DNA from: CAVVYJ01 sp963752495
GTDB lineage: Bacteria; Pseudomonadota; Gammaproteobacteria; Burkholderiales; Methylophilaceae
Assembly: GCA_963752495.1 (NCBI GenBank)
Contig: CAVVYJ010000002.1
Location: 620,001 to 684,000, forward strand
Length of the DNA: 64,000 nt
Reading direction: 5' to 3'
Shown: one piece after another, positions 7,913 to 16,998 of the stretch
Numbering within the stretch: position 1 is the stretch's first letter
Layout: every line of letters starts with the position of its first letter
Made by a program: the position numbers and the translations under genes
The notes under the pieces: generated by a model
Databases searched by the model: none
What the model was told of the DNA's origin: nothing
The model's input: only the letters and a program-made list of their open reading frames with translations

Positions 7913-8482
7913 TTAATAATAAATTTTTGCAACAGGTAGGTCGTCTAGCGCACTGCATTGTGATTCGGCCTGCGCCTTACCACCTTTGTCTAAGGCCTCT
8001 AAAAACGCCTTGTCTACTTCCAGTTTTTTAATGACTTTTTCCATGGCCTTGGTATAGCCTTTTTCCATGTAGTATTCCGGTTTCACACCTAATTCACCAT
8101 TTTGTTGTGCCTGTTTTTTAATGGTGGTGATTGGCTCTGTTGAGTTGGTAAAGGCTTTTGCGATAATTTCCGCGTGGAACACACGCAACTGTGCGTTGTA
8201 AAACATTTGAGGCTCTAGCAGCAAAACCACATCCGCATGGCTGCTGCTTGCGCACATGTTCACATTGGCAAAGCGTTTTGGTAACACCTTCATAGCAACT
8301 TTTTCTGCTAGCGGTCCTTTCATATGCCACACATCTAAATAGGGGTGAAGCAGACGCATAGGGTGCTCATAATGTCTTTTGGCTATATGCACGGCAATGT
8401 TGCCCGGCAGCTTTACAGGTGCTGCTTCTGCAAAAGTTTGCTGGCAAAACATTAAAAAAATTGAAAAGAATATTGCGCGCAT
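7913..8482 (-). CDS. Secreted protein of unknown function in redox operon
   Basis: The start at 8482 has AAGGG 7 bases upstream and gives a 189-residue protein beginning MRAIFFSIFLMFCQQTFAEA, a Sec signal peptide. The mature part has no motif I recognise; it is rich in Lys, Ala and His (HIAKRHYEHPMR) with two cysteines, in NMCASSS and SQCSAL. It lies 10 bases after the PQQ dehydrogenase stop and 10 bases before the SMP-30-like gene, so it is surely co-transcribed with them. A partner or accessory role in the same periplasmic pathway is the obvious inference. Confidence 0.75.
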   Translation of the reverse strand: MRAIFFSIFLMFCQQTFAEAAPVKLPGNIAVHIAKRHYEHPMRLLHPYLDVWHMKGPLAEKVAMKVLPKRFANVNMCASSSHADVVLLLEPQMFYNAQLRVFHAEIIAKAFTNSTEPITTIKKQAQQNGELGVKPEYYMEKGYTKAMEKVIKKLEVDKAFLEALDKGGKAQAESQCSALDDLPVAKIYY

Positions 8483-8492
8483 TTTTTTACCC

Positions 8493-9683
8493 TTACTTTT
8501 TTTGCAGTTGGTAGATAATACGATAAATATAGCCTGTGCGGTCATCTGAAACATACAACGCACCATCTGGGCCCACAGCAACATCCACAGGCCGCCCCCA
8601 TGCTTGATTATTATTCAGCCAGCCGGTTGCAAAGTCTACAACTTCAGTCGGCTTATCGCCCTTAAACTTGACGCGTACCAGTTTATAGCCGCTTAGCTTT
8701 TCGCGGTTCCAGGAGCCATGCAGAGCGACAATCGCATCGTTTTTATATTCTGCAGGAAATTGGCTTTTGTCTAAAAACGTAATACCAATTGGCGTGGAGT
8801 GTGAGATAAACATAATTGCAGGTGGCGTGCTATTTTTGCAGACATTTTCTGGGCCGGGAAAGTTTGGATCGTCTACTTGATTGCCCCAGCAGTGTGGCCA
8901 GCCATAGTTTTTGCTGGGTTCGATGCGGTTTAAATGCTCAGGCGGCAGTTCATCGTTCACCTTGCCATTCTTGCTGTCAGAGCGCATATCAGAACCATTA
9001 TTGGTGGCGAACATTGCACCTGTTACAGGATGCCATGCAAAACCTTGAGAGTTGCGTAAGCCGGTGGCCCAGATTGGCGCAAGATTAGTATGTCTGCCTA
9101 GTAGCTGCAACGCGCCCGCTGGCTTGCCGTCCAGCGTGTAACGCAAAATAGTGGCACGTGTCGCGTCTTCTTCCACGCATACATTGCAACTAGAACCAAC
9201 ATTGATATATAGGTGATTGTCCGCACCGATTTTGATGGTTTTGAGTGTATGGTGGCCAGTGGCCAAGTTGCTGATGAAAGGCGCAGGCTTGGACCATGTG
9301 CCATTATGTTGCGTGAGTTTGACTACGCCATCTTCGTTAGCCACCAACAAGTCATCTCCTACAAATACTAATCCGTTTGGCGCATTGAGTTTGTCGGAAA
9401 CCAATATAGGTGCGCTGAGACCCGCATCTTTATTGGTTGCTGGCAGCATAAGTATTTGATTTTTTTGGGCAGAAGATACAAATAGATTACCATTCTTATC
9501 AAACGCTAGCATGCGCAATGGCAAGTTTAGTTTGGCAACGACACTAATTTCAAACCCAGGCGGAACAGCTATATTGAGCTTTGTTGGCGGTTCTGCGCTA
9601 TTGGCGCAGGCGATTGAGGGCAGTACTGCGCAAGTGAATAGGTTGAAATAAGCTTTGATTTTATAAAGTAGCAGTTCTAGCAT
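8493..9683 (-). CDS. PQQ-dependent sugar (sorbosone-type) dehydrogenase
   Basis: The 396-residue product has an N-terminal hydrophobic signal (LFTCAVLPSIACA) and the glucose/sorbosone dehydrogenase propeller. Signature stretches are PPGFEISVVAKL, GLRNSQGFAWHPVTG, PPEHLNRIEPSKNYGWPHCWG, IVALHGSWNREK and GPDGALYVSDDRTGYIYRI. Such enzymes oxidise aldoses or related sugars in the periplasm with PQQ and pass electrons to a cytochrome. The ATG directly abuts the stop of the fccB-like gene (TAAATG), so the two are coupled. The cytochrome c two genes upstream is a plausible acceptor. The real substrate is not predictable by eye. Confidence 0.85.
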   Translation of the reverse strand: MLELLLYKIKAYFNLFTCAVLPSIACANSAEPPTKLNIAVPPGFEISVVAKLNLPLRMLAFDKNGNLFVSSAQKNQILMLPATNKDAGLSAPILVSDKLNAPNGLVFVGDDLLVANEDGVVKLTQHNGTWSKPAPFISNLATGHHTLKTIKIGADNHLYINVGSSCNVCVEEDATRATILRYTLDGKPAGALQLLGRHTNLAPIWATGLRNSQGFAWHPVTGAMFATNNGSDMRSDSKNGKVNDELPPEHLNRIEPSKNYGWPHCWGNQVDDPNFPGPENVCKNSTPPAIMFISHSTPIGITFLDKSQFPAEYKNDAIVALHGSWNREKLSGYKLVRVKFKGDKPTEVVDFATGWLNNNQAWGRPVDVAVGPDGALYVSDDRTGYIYRIIYQLQKK

Positions 9684-10955
9684 TTAAGTGAGCACATCCG
9701 ACCAAATATTGCTTGCCCAAGCGCCGGCAAATTGGCCTTCTTGTTCAGTTGGCTTATCAGAAACACCGCCACCCTCGGCCGCAACCATAATTTTTTTCGT
9801 CTCATCATAGCGGTAAACATTTGCCACGTGCATGGCCATTTTATCGTTCACATAGCTATAGCAAGTATTGGCGAACACGGGTGTGGGGTCTGGCATTTGT
9901 CCGCTCATCATGGACACAATAGCGTTGGCACACACGCGCGCTTGACTGGTGGCCATGTGGGCAGATTTTGGCAAACCAGCGGAAACGCTATCCCCAATCA
10001 CATGAATATTCGGCACAAGCTTGGATTCGTAAGTTAAAAAATCGACCTCGCACCACGGGTAATCTTTTTCAGTAAGTGCTGCCATTTGCGCAGGTTTACC
10101 CGCACGTTGTGGTGGGATGATATTGAGCACATCGGCTTTTACTTTATCAAACTCGGTGGTAATTGTTTTGCTTGCCACCTCAACTTCTAAAATCGGGTTA
10201 TTTGGTCGATAATCAATAATGCCAGCGTACATATCATTAAATACTTTTGTAAATAATCCTTTTTTAGAAGTGATTTCCGGATTGGCATCTAGCACGATTA
10301 CTTTGGATTTTGGTTTGTTGTTTTTTAAGTAACTTGCTACTTGGCAGGCACGCTCATACGGCCCTGGCGGGCAGCGGTAGGGCGCCTTTGGAATGCTCAT
10401 TACAAACACACCACCATCTGGCATGGCTTCTAATTGCTTACGCAGGTTCACGGTTTGCCAACCGGCTTTCCATGCGTGTGGAATTTGTTGCTGCTGCGCT
10501 TCTAAATTTGAAAGCGATGCATAATTAAAGTCAACGCCTGGCGCAATAATTAGGCGGTCGTAAGTTATTTCGCCACGTTTCATGATGACTTTTTTTGCGC
10601 TGGCATCAATTGCCGTCACTTCGTCCTGCACCCATTTAACGCCATGATTTTTTTTGATTAAATCATAGCTAAATGTAAGCTCATTGATATTTTTACTGCC
10701 ACCCAATACTAAGTTGCTGAGTGGGCAAGACACAAATTGTTCAGATTTTTCGATAACTGTGACCGCGATATTATTTAAACTCCACATACGGAGATATTTT
10801 GCGGCTGTGGTGCCTGCGTAGCCGCCACCAATAACAACCACATGACCTAGCGGAGGTTTGTTTGCACGCGCGAAGGAATTTGACGCAAGCATTAAGCCAC
10901 CTAGGCCCATGCCGGCTTTAACAAAATCACGACGATTAATTTTAAAGTGACTCAT
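9684..10955 (-). CDS. fccB: Flavocytochrome c sulfide dehydrogenase, flavoprotein subunit
   Basis: A 423-residue FAD protein with a Tat-type signal (NRRDFVKAGMGLGGLML), the FAD-binding GHVVVIGGGYAGTTAAKYLR at about residue 37, and FCSD-specific regions: CPLSNLVLGG, PYRCPPGPYERACQV, KSKVIVLDANP, DYPWCEVDFLTYES and NIHVIGDSV. The cysteines in the second and fourth of these regions fit the redox disulfide of the family. FCSD oxidises sulfide in the periplasm and reduces a cytochrome c. The cytochrome partner is encoded 6 bases upstream. No sox or other sulfur gene is in the window, so the natural donor might differ from sulfide. Confidence 0.88.
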   Translation of the reverse strand: MSHFKINRRDFVKAGMGLGGLMLASNSFARANKPPLGHVVVIGGGYAGTTAAKYLRMWSLNNIAVTVIEKSEQFVSCPLSNLVLGGSKNINELTFSYDLIKKNHGVKWVQDEVTAIDASAKKVIMKRGEITYDRLIIAPGVDFNYASLSNLEAQQQQIPHAWKAGWQTVNLRKQLEAMPDGGVFVMSIPKAPYRCPPGPYERACQVASYLKNNKPKSKVIVLDANPEITSKKGLFTKVFNDMYAGIIDYRPNNPILEVEVASKTITTEFDKVKADVLNIIPPQRAGKPAQMAALTEKDYPWCEVDFLTYESKLVPNIHVIGDSVSAGLPKSAHMATSQARVCANAIVSMMSGQMPDPTPVFANTCYSYVNDKMAMHVANVYRYDETKKIMVAAEGGGVSDKPTEQEGQFAGAWASNIWSDVLT

Positions 10956-10961
10956 ATGATG

Positions 10962-11348
10962 TTACTCATGATTGGCTTTTAGCGGTTGTGGCTTGGGTGA
11001 GCTGCTTGTGAGGCGGGTTTGCTGTGAAAAATAAACTGCCAGACGGTCGATTTCCTCCGTTGTTAAGCCTTTTGCATGGTGATGCATTACTGTGGATGCG
11101 CGTCTACCATTTTTAAAAGCTAACATTTGCGCCGCAAAGTGGGTCGCATCAAGACCAGCTAATACAGGAGATATGCCCATGCTGTTGCCTTGCGTTCCAT
11201 GACAAGCCGCACAGGATGCGGCAAGGGTGCGTGTATGTTGATTGGTTGGGGTGTTAGATAAAACAAAAACCTCGGCCGCATGTGCAACCGAGGTTGATAT
11301 TAAACAACTTGTGAGCCAAGTTAAAACAGCTATTTTTTTAAATGTCAT
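10962..11348 (-). CDS. Class I cytochrome c, FCSD cytochrome partner
   Basis: The 128-residue protein starts MTFKKIAVLTW with a signal peptide ending near SVAHA; a GTG at 11366 is an alternative start. It has one heme site, C46-A-A-C49-H50, followed by a c553/c4-like fold: GISPVLAGLDATHFAAQMLAFKNG, the axial Met being probably the one in STVMHHHAKGLT. One heme only, as in small FCSD cytochrome subunits. It precedes the flavoprotein gene by 6 bases. It probably takes electrons from FccB and perhaps from the PQQ dehydrogenase. Confidence 0.82.
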   Translation of the reverse strand: MTFKKIAVLTWLTSCLISTSVAHAAEVFVLSNTPTNQHTRTLAASCAACHGTQGNSMGISPVLAGLDATHFAAQMLAFKNGRRASTVMHHHAKGLTTEEIDRLAVYFSQQTRLTSSSPKPQPLKANHE

Positions 11349-11427
11349 GGTGTTTAACGGTATCACAGAGATTCTTTTAAAACACCATTTTAATCATATT
11401 AAGTCACATATGTCGCGACTTTATATT

Positions 11428-11910
11428 TTAAAAGCACTCGCCTTCACAACCATCATCTTTAACGCCTAAGTCGGTGAGTAATTTAACCCATTCCGGAATA
11501 CCTTCATCGCGGAAATAGCGAATTAATGAGACATCACCCTTTAATTTAACGTTGATATCTGCACCTGCTTTAGCTAAATAATTGACCATTTCTTTATGGC
11601 CATTAAGTGCCGCTAACATGAATGCAGTATGGTGCGCATTTGGCTGTACATAGTTGATCTCAGCCCCTTTGCTAATAAGATATTCTGCAACTTTTACTTG
11701 GTTTTTATTGGCAGCCATTTGTAGTGGTGTCCAGCCAAAAAACTTTTCATTTACCAGCTTGGGTTCAGCTTTTATAAACTTTTCTACCACTTTCAGGTTG
11801 CCTTCCGCTAAGGCATCTTTAAAAGCCATTTCATCGCTATCCTCAAGCGCCAATGCATTAAAAGAAACGCTAAGTGCTAGCATCACCAAAGTTGCTTTAA
11901 TCCATTTCAT
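11428..11910 (-). CDS. Secreted ankyrin-repeat protein
   Basis: A 160-residue protein with a signal peptide (MKWIKATLVMLALSVSFNALA) and about three to four ankyrin repeats: GWTPLQMAANKNQVKVAEYLISKG, HHTAFMLAALNGHKEMVNYLAKAGADINVK. It ends with Cys-rich CEGECF. GGAG lies about 10 bases before the ATG. It lies 79 bases upstream of the cytochrome c gene, in the same direction, so it may lead the redox operon. Periplasmic ankyrin proteins near oxidases have been linked to catalase protection in other bacteria (AnkB type), but that is only an analogy here. Confidence 0.82.
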   Translation of the reverse strand: MKWIKATLVMLALSVSFNALALEDSDEMAFKDALAEGNLKVVEKFIKAEPKLVNEKFFGWTPLQMAANKNQVKVAEYLISKGAEINYVQPNAHHTAFMLAALNGHKEMVNYLAKAGADINVKLKGDVSLIRYFRDEGIPEWVKLLTDLGVKDDGCEGECF

Positions 11911-11967
11911 ATTACTTGTTCTCCAATTATTAACTCAATTAAACATCAAATTATTTTATATATATTA

Positions 11968-14900
11968 CTAACCTATGTAGCATCTTGCGTTACGGAACAT
12001 CCGCATCCAAGGCGCATCTTCCTGCCAATTGTCAGGATACCACGAATGTTGTACAGAACGGTATACCCGTTCAGGATGTGGCATCATAATACTAAAACGC
12101 CCATCCATTGTAGTTAGACCGGTAATACCTAGCGGCGAACCGTTAGGATTAAACGGGTAGACCTCGGTTGCCGTTGACTTGCCATCCATGGGTGATGCGT
12201 TATCCACAAACCGCATCGTTACCAATTTATTATCTAACACGCTATTGACCGCATTTGCGTCAGAAAATTCCGCAAAACCTTCACCATGTGCAACTGCAAT
12301 GGGCATGCGGCTTCCAGCCATGCCGCTAAAAAAGAGAGATGGCGACTCTAAGACTTCAACCATAGCAAAGCGTGCCTCAAACTGCTCTGATTTATTGCGC
12401 ACAAAATGCGGCCAATGCTCACTGCCAGGAATGATGCTGTGCAAATTGCTCATCATCTGACAGCCGTTGCACACACCAAGCGCAAAAGAGTCTGCGCGTT
12501 GAAAGAAAGCAGAGAACTCATCATTGGCTCGTGAATTAAATAGAATCGATTTTGCCCAACCCTCGCCCGCGCCGAGCACATCGCCGTAGCTAAAGCCACC
12601 ACATGCTACAAAGCCAGCAAAATCTTTGAGCGAGATGCGACCACTAATAATGTCGCTCATGTGGACATCGAATGCAGCAAACCCTGCGCGGTCAAACGCT
12701 GCAGCCATTTCTACGTGACCATTCACCCCTTGTTCACGCAAAATGGCTATTTTAGGGCGCTTGCCCGTTGCGATATATGGGGCAGCGATATTGTCATTTT
12801 GGTCAAATGTAAGGTGTGCGTGTATGCCAGCATCATTGTTATTTAAGATACGGTCATATTCCTGCTGTGCGCACGCAGGGTTATCACGAAGCTTTTGCAT
12901 CTGGTAGGTTGTTTCTGACCACATGCGGTGCAAGTGTACGCGTGTATCTGTAAAGACCTCTTTACCTGCATCCATAAACTTTAACTGGTTGCTGGTGTTG
13001 ACGTTGCCAATCACATGCGCACAGCCGCCAAGTTGGGCATTGATTTTGGCTAAAACTGCATAAGCCTCGCTTGCTTTCACTTGCAACACAGCACCCAGCT
13101 CTTCATTATAGAGAGCACTTACCACATCGCCTTCCAAGTTCGTTAAATCAATCTCTAGTCCACAGTGTCCGGCAAATGCCATTTCGCAAAGCGTAGTAAA
13201 TAAGCCGCCATCCGAGCGATCGTGATAGGCGAGCAAGTTACCTTCAGCATTTAAGTTTTGAATAACCGCAAAGTATGCTTTGAGCTGATTTGGATTCTCG
13301 GCATCTGGCACTTCATTGCCAATTCGACCGTATACTTGTGCTAGAGCCGAGCCACCCATCCGATTTTGACCGTTGCCTAAATCAATGAGAATAAGTTTAG
13401 TATCACCCAAGTCAGTTCGCAGTTGCGGTGTAAGCGTTTTACGTGCATCTGGTGTGTTTGCAAAAGCCGTAACTACAAGCGAAATAGGGGCGGTGACCGC
13501 TTTTTTCTCACCATCGTCATCCCATACAGTTTTCATGCTCATTGAATCTTTGCCCACGGGAATGCTGATACCTAAAGCTGGGCAAAACTCCATCCCCACA
13601 GCTTTTACAGTTTCAAACAAAGCAGCATCTTCACCCGCATGGCCAGCAGGCGCCATCCAATTTGCCGAAAGTTTTAAATCACCCAAGTCACTAATCGCCG
13701 CAGCCGCAATATTGGTAATCGCCTCACCAATTGCCATGCGGCCAGAAGCCGGCGCATTGATGAGTGCAAGTGGCGCCTTTTCCCCAATCGCAAAAGCTTC
13801 GCCACAATAAGTCTCATATCCTGCGACAGTGACCGCCACATCGGCTACAGGCACTTGCCAAGGGCCAACCATCTGATCGCGTGCAATCAAGCCTGTGACT
13901 GAGCGGTCGCCAATGGTGATAAGGAAGGTTTTATCAGCAACACCGGGCAACCTTAAAACTCGTCCAGCAGCTTCTTCCAGATCTATATTTCTAACATCAA
14001 ATGCGCTAAGTTGCTTGGCAATGCTTTGAACATTGCGCGTCATCTTAGGGGGTTTCCCAAGCAGCACCGATAAGTCCATATCAACAGGCTTATTATCAAA
14101 ATAGCTATCTGCAACGGTTAGGTGGCGCGCTTCTGTTGCCGTGCCTACAAGTGCGTAGGGACAACGCTCACGCTCACATATTTGCTTGAATGCCGCTAAG
14201 TTTTCTTGTGCGATAGCGAGTACATAGCGTTCCTGCGCTTCATTACTCCACAGCTCGCGTGGAGACATGCCTGGTTCTTCGTTATGTACGTCACGCAGCT
14301 GGAAAATTGCACCGACTTTGGCATCATTCACTAGTTCAGGAAAGGCATTAGAAATTCCGCCAGCGCCAACATCGTGTATGCTCAAAATAGGATTTTCATC
14401 CCCCAACTGCCAGCATCGATCAATCACTTCTTGCGCGCGACGTTGCAATTCAGGGTTGCCTCGCTGTACCGAATCAAAATCCAAGTTTTCGGTGTTGGTG
14501 CCAGTATCCATACTTGATGCCGCGCCACCGCCTAAACCAATCAGCATGGCTGGGCCGCCCAGCTGTATAAGTGCTGCACCTGCAGGGATTGCATTTTTGT
14601 AGGCATGTTGAGCTGAAATATTACCTACACCACCTGCTAGCATGATGGGTTTATGGTAACCGCGTACTTCAGCTTCATCCCCACCGTTGCCAACTTCAAT
14701 TTCAAAGGTACGGAAATAGCCCGCAATATTTGGCCGACCGAACTCATTATTATAAGCCGCACCACCAAGAGGCCCATCTGTCATGATTTGCAGAGGTGAG
14801 GCAATTCGAGATGGCTTGCCATATTTCCGCTCCCATGGCTGGGGGAAGTTGGGAATATTTAAATTGGAAACTGAAAAACCTGTTAAACCTGCCTTGGGTT

Positions 14901-15906
14901 TGGACCCGCTACCTGTTGCACCTTCGTCACGAATCTCGCCACCTGCTCCAGTAGCTGCGCCAGCAAAGGGCGAGATAGCAGTAGGATGATTGTGTGTTTC
15001 CACTTTCATCAGATAGTGCATTTCGTCCTCCACAAAGCCGTACTTTTGACCATCTTGGCTATTATGTGGATAAAAACGTTTGGTTTTTTGACCCTGCACT
15101 ATCGAGGAGTTGTCGGAATATGCAACGACGGTGTTGCCCGGGTTAAGTTTGTGTGTGTTGCGTATCATGCCAAAAAGCGAGTTGTCTTGCGGCACGCCGT
15201 CAATCACCCAGTCTGCATTAAAGATTTTATGGCGACAGTGCTCAGAGTTGGCTTGCGCAAACATCATCAGTTCCACATCTGTGGGGTTGCGGCCAATTTT
15301 GGTGAAATTATCAAATAGGTAATCCACTTCGTCTGCGGAGAGTGCCAGGCCCATTTCGTTATTTGCAGCGTGTAATGCGGGTTTTCCGCTAGATAAAATA
15401 TCTATAGTGTTGAGTGGTTTTGGATCCGCTTGATGATAAAGTTGTTTCGCATCATTCAGATCAGAAAAAACCATTTCCGTCATGCGGTCGTGTATGAGTG
15501 GTTTTAGGGCTGACTTTTCTTCCGAGGTCACCATTTTTCCGTCAGCAGTTGTAATGTAAAAGGCAATGCCACGTTCAATTCGTCTGATATTGTTTAGGCC
15601 GCAATGATTTGCAATATCGGTGGCGCGTGATGCCCAAGGTGAAATTGTACCAATTCGGGGAATCACCAAAAACAACTCACCAGCCGGCGTTTCGGTTTGA
15701 CCTTTTGGGCCATAGGTGAGAATTTTTTGGAGCGTATTTTGTTGTGGCTCGTTTAATGCGTTTTCACTAAAAACAAAGTGGCAGAACTCAGCATAAACGT
15801 GATGAATATTGGGAGCACTATTTTTAAGAAGATTTAAGATTTTGGACAGGCGAAACGGCGATAGTGCCGGGCTGCCACGCAGGCTTAAAAAATGAGCACT
15901 TTGCAT
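11968..15906 (-). CDS. purL: Phosphoribosylformylglycinamidine synthase (single-chain)
   Basis: The start at 15906 gives MQSAHFLSLRGSPALSPFRL, matching the usual N-terminus of large PurL; an upstream in-frame ATG at 15960 would add 18 residues unlike the family. The product has about 1312 residues: N-terminal PurS-like part, linker, two synthetase halves (VETHNHPTAISPFAGAATG, GSKPKAGLTGFSVSNL) and a C-terminal glutaminase with the nucleophile in LGVCNGCQMM and the His/Glu pair in MMPHPERVYR. It converts FGAR to FGAM with ATP and glutamine in purine synthesis. It is a single-gene unit. Confidence 0.96.
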   Translation of the reverse strand: MQSAHFLSLRGSPALSPFRLSKILNLLKNSAPNIHHVYAEFCHFVFSENALNEPQQNTLQKILTYGPKGQTETPAGELFLVIPRIGTISPWASRATDIANHCGLNNIRRIERGIAFYITTADGKMVTSEEKSALKPLIHDRMTEMVFSDLNDAKQLYHQADPKPLNTIDILSSGKPALHAANNEMGLALSADEVDYLFDNFTKIGRNPTDVELMMFAQANSEHCRHKIFNADWVIDGVPQDNSLFGMIRNTHKLNPGNTVVAYSDNSSIVQGQKTKRFYPHNSQDGQKYGFVEDEMHYLMKVETHNHPTAISPFAGAATGAGGEIRDEGATGSGSKPKAGLTGFSVSNLNIPNFPQPWERKYGKPSRIASPLQIMTDGPLGGAAYNNEFGRPNIAGYFRTFEIEVGNGGDEAEVRGYHKPIMLAGGVGNISAQHAYKNAIPAGAALIQLGGPAMLIGLGGGAASSMDTGTNTENLDFDSVQRGNPELQRRAQEVIDRCWQLGDENPILSIHDVGAGGISNAFPELVNDAKVGAIFQLRDVHNEEPGMSPRELWSNEAQERYVLAIAQENLAAFKQICERERCPYALVGTATEARHLTVADSYFDNKPVDMDLSVLLGKPPKMTRNVQSIAKQLSAFDVRNIDLEEAAGRVLRLPGVADKTFLITIGDRSVTGLIARDQMVGPWQVPVADVAVTVAGYETYCGEAFAIGEKAPLALINAPASGRMAIGEAITNIAAAAISDLGDLKLSANWMAPAGHAGEDAALFETVKAVGMEFCPALGISIPVGKDSMSMKTVWDDDGEKKAVTAPISLVVTAFANTPDARKTLTPQLRTDLGDTKLILIDLGNGQNRMGGSALAQVYGRIGNEVPDAENPNQLKAYFAVIQNLNAEGNLLAYHDRSDGGLFTTLCEMAFAGHCGLEIDLTNLEGDVVSALYNEELGAVLQVKASEAYAVLAKINAQLGGCAHVIGNVNTSNQLKFMDAGKEVFTDTRVHLHRMWSETTYQMQKLRDNPACAQQEYDRILNNNDAGIHAHLTFDQNDNIAAPYIATGKRPKIAILREQGVNGHVEMAAAFDRAGFAAFDVHMSDIISGRISLKDFAGFVACGGFSYGDVLGAGEGWAKSILFNSRANDEFSAFFQRADSFALGVCNGCQMMSNLHSIIPGSEHWPHFVRNKSEQFEARFAMVEVLESPSLFFSGMAGSRMPIAVAHGEGFAEFSDANAVNSVLDNKLVTMRFVDNASPMDGKSTATEVYPFNPNGSPLGITGLTTMDGRFSIMMPHPERVYRSVQHSWYPDNWQEDAPWMRMFRNARCYIG

Positions 15907-15985
15907 GAAAATTAGCGGGTAATGATAAGTTGGAGAATGTCTGATTTTAACAGAAATCATGCAGTCAAACTAATCAATTCAATAT

Positions 15986-16018
15986 ATAAATTAAGCCCAT
16001 CAGGTTTTGCTGATGGGC
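15986..16018 (-). terminator. Intrinsic terminator after the FTR1 gene
   Basis: AAGCCCATCAG and CTGATGGGCTT form a perfect 11-base stem around a 6-base loop. On the minus strand it is followed by TTAATTTATAT, a moderate T-rich tail. It lies 36 bases after the FTR1 stop and before the purL start. Confidence 0.65.
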
Positions 16019-16054
16019 TTAAAGCGCTAAACTAAGTTTGGGTTTGAATGACAG

Positions 16055-16846
16055 TTAGCCGACGAGTTTTTTAGGCTGAATGAGTGTTTTATCCTTGAGG
16101 AAGCCGTAGACAAGAAATGCAAGCGGTACAAGCACAAGACTGTATGAAATCCAAGCGCCAATCTCGCCTTCTGGTCCGTATGCTTCTGTTGCCTGATGCC
16201 AGTAGGGAATATCAATAATACTCAAATTGAAGAGTTCCACCGATTCTGTAAATTCGTGAAATGCATAAATTAGAAGCTGAATTGAAAAAATAATCATAAA
16301 GGCCGCGGTTACTTGAAAGAACAGACCCAAGTTAACACGATGCCCGTATTTGCTCCACGCCAAGGCGACTAAACCTGCGATTGAAATGCCAATCACTCCG
16401 CCAATGGCGAGATGAATGCTCTCATTGCTTTGCGCAAGCGATGCAATCATGGTCGCTGCTTCTAGGCCTTCTCGGCCTATCATTAAAAGTACAAATGCAA
16501 AAACTGCAAATTTCGCCCCATTGCCGGGGTTTTGCACCGCGCGGTCGATAGAGTTAGTAATTTCGCGCTTCATATGTTTGCCCATTCTGAGCATATGCAC
16601 GGTGCAACTGATGACCAAAATAGCTGCCGTTAAGGCCAATGTGCCTTCCCAAAACGGAGTAAGCGCGCCGACTTTTGTCATGACCACGCCCAATACTGCG
16701 CAGCCTGCTAATGCTGCGAGACATGCATGACGAACAGACGGAATGAGTTTTTGACCGCCGGTTTTAGACAAATAGGCAATGGCGATTGCCACGATAAGAA
16801 AAGCTTCGAGACCTTCTCTAAACGTGATCATCAGTGTTGAGAACAT
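16055..16846 (-). CDS. FTR1-family iron permease
   Basis: I start at 16846 since AAGG precedes this ATG; the in-frame extension to 16867 lacks one. The 263-residue product has seven predicted helices and the two FTR1 iron-binding motifs, REGLEAFLIV near residue 10 and REGLEAATMIA near residue 112, each of the RExxE type. FTR1 proteins carry iron across the membrane, in bacteria usually with EfeO/EfeB or a cupredoxin partner. None of those genes is adjacent, so the partner is elsewhere or absent. A Fur box sits 32 bases upstream, so iron repression is likely. Confidence 0.9.
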   Translation of the reverse strand: MFSTLMITFREGLEAFLIVAIAIAYLSKTGGQKLIPSVRHACLAALAGCAVLGVVMTKVGALTPFWEGTLALTAAILVISCTVHMLRMGKHMKREITNSIDRAVQNPGNGAKFAVFAFVLLMIGREGLEAATMIASLAQSNESIHLAIGGVIGISIAGLVALAWSKYGHRVNLGLFFQVTAAFMIIFSIQLLIYAFHEFTESVELFNLSIIDIPYWHQATEAYGPEGEIGAWISYSLVLVPLAFLVYGFLKDKTLIQPKKLVG

Positions 16847-16877
16847 AAAAAACCTTATACTAATCAAGAAAGTTATT

Positions 16878-16896
16878 GAGATTGATTCTCATTATA
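16878..16896 (-). promoter_or_regulatory. Fur box upstream of the FTR1 gene
   Basis: Read on the minus strand the 19-base site TATAATGAGAATCAATCTC matches the Fur consensus (GATAATGATAATCATTATC) at 15 of 19 positions, counted by eye. It lies 32-50 bases before the FTR1 start codon, where it would overlap the promoter. The function of the gene supports the call. Confidence 0.72.
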
Positions 16897-16944
16897 TACA
16901 CTGTAGAGTGAAATGCAACAGGTTAGTTCAACAGTTTGATCAAT

Positions 16945-16974
16945 AAAAAAGGCTTGCCAAAGCAAGCCTTTTTT
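16945..16974. terminator. Intrinsic terminator after ppiC-type gene
   Basis: AAAAAAGGCTTGC, a 4-base loop and GCAAGCCTTTTTT form a strong stem with A and T runs on both sides. It lies 25 bases after the stop of the peptidylprolyl isomerase gene on the minus strand and is symmetric enough to work both ways. Confidence 0.85.
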
Positions 16975-16998
16975 AAGAAGTCTTATTTTTTATCAGGC

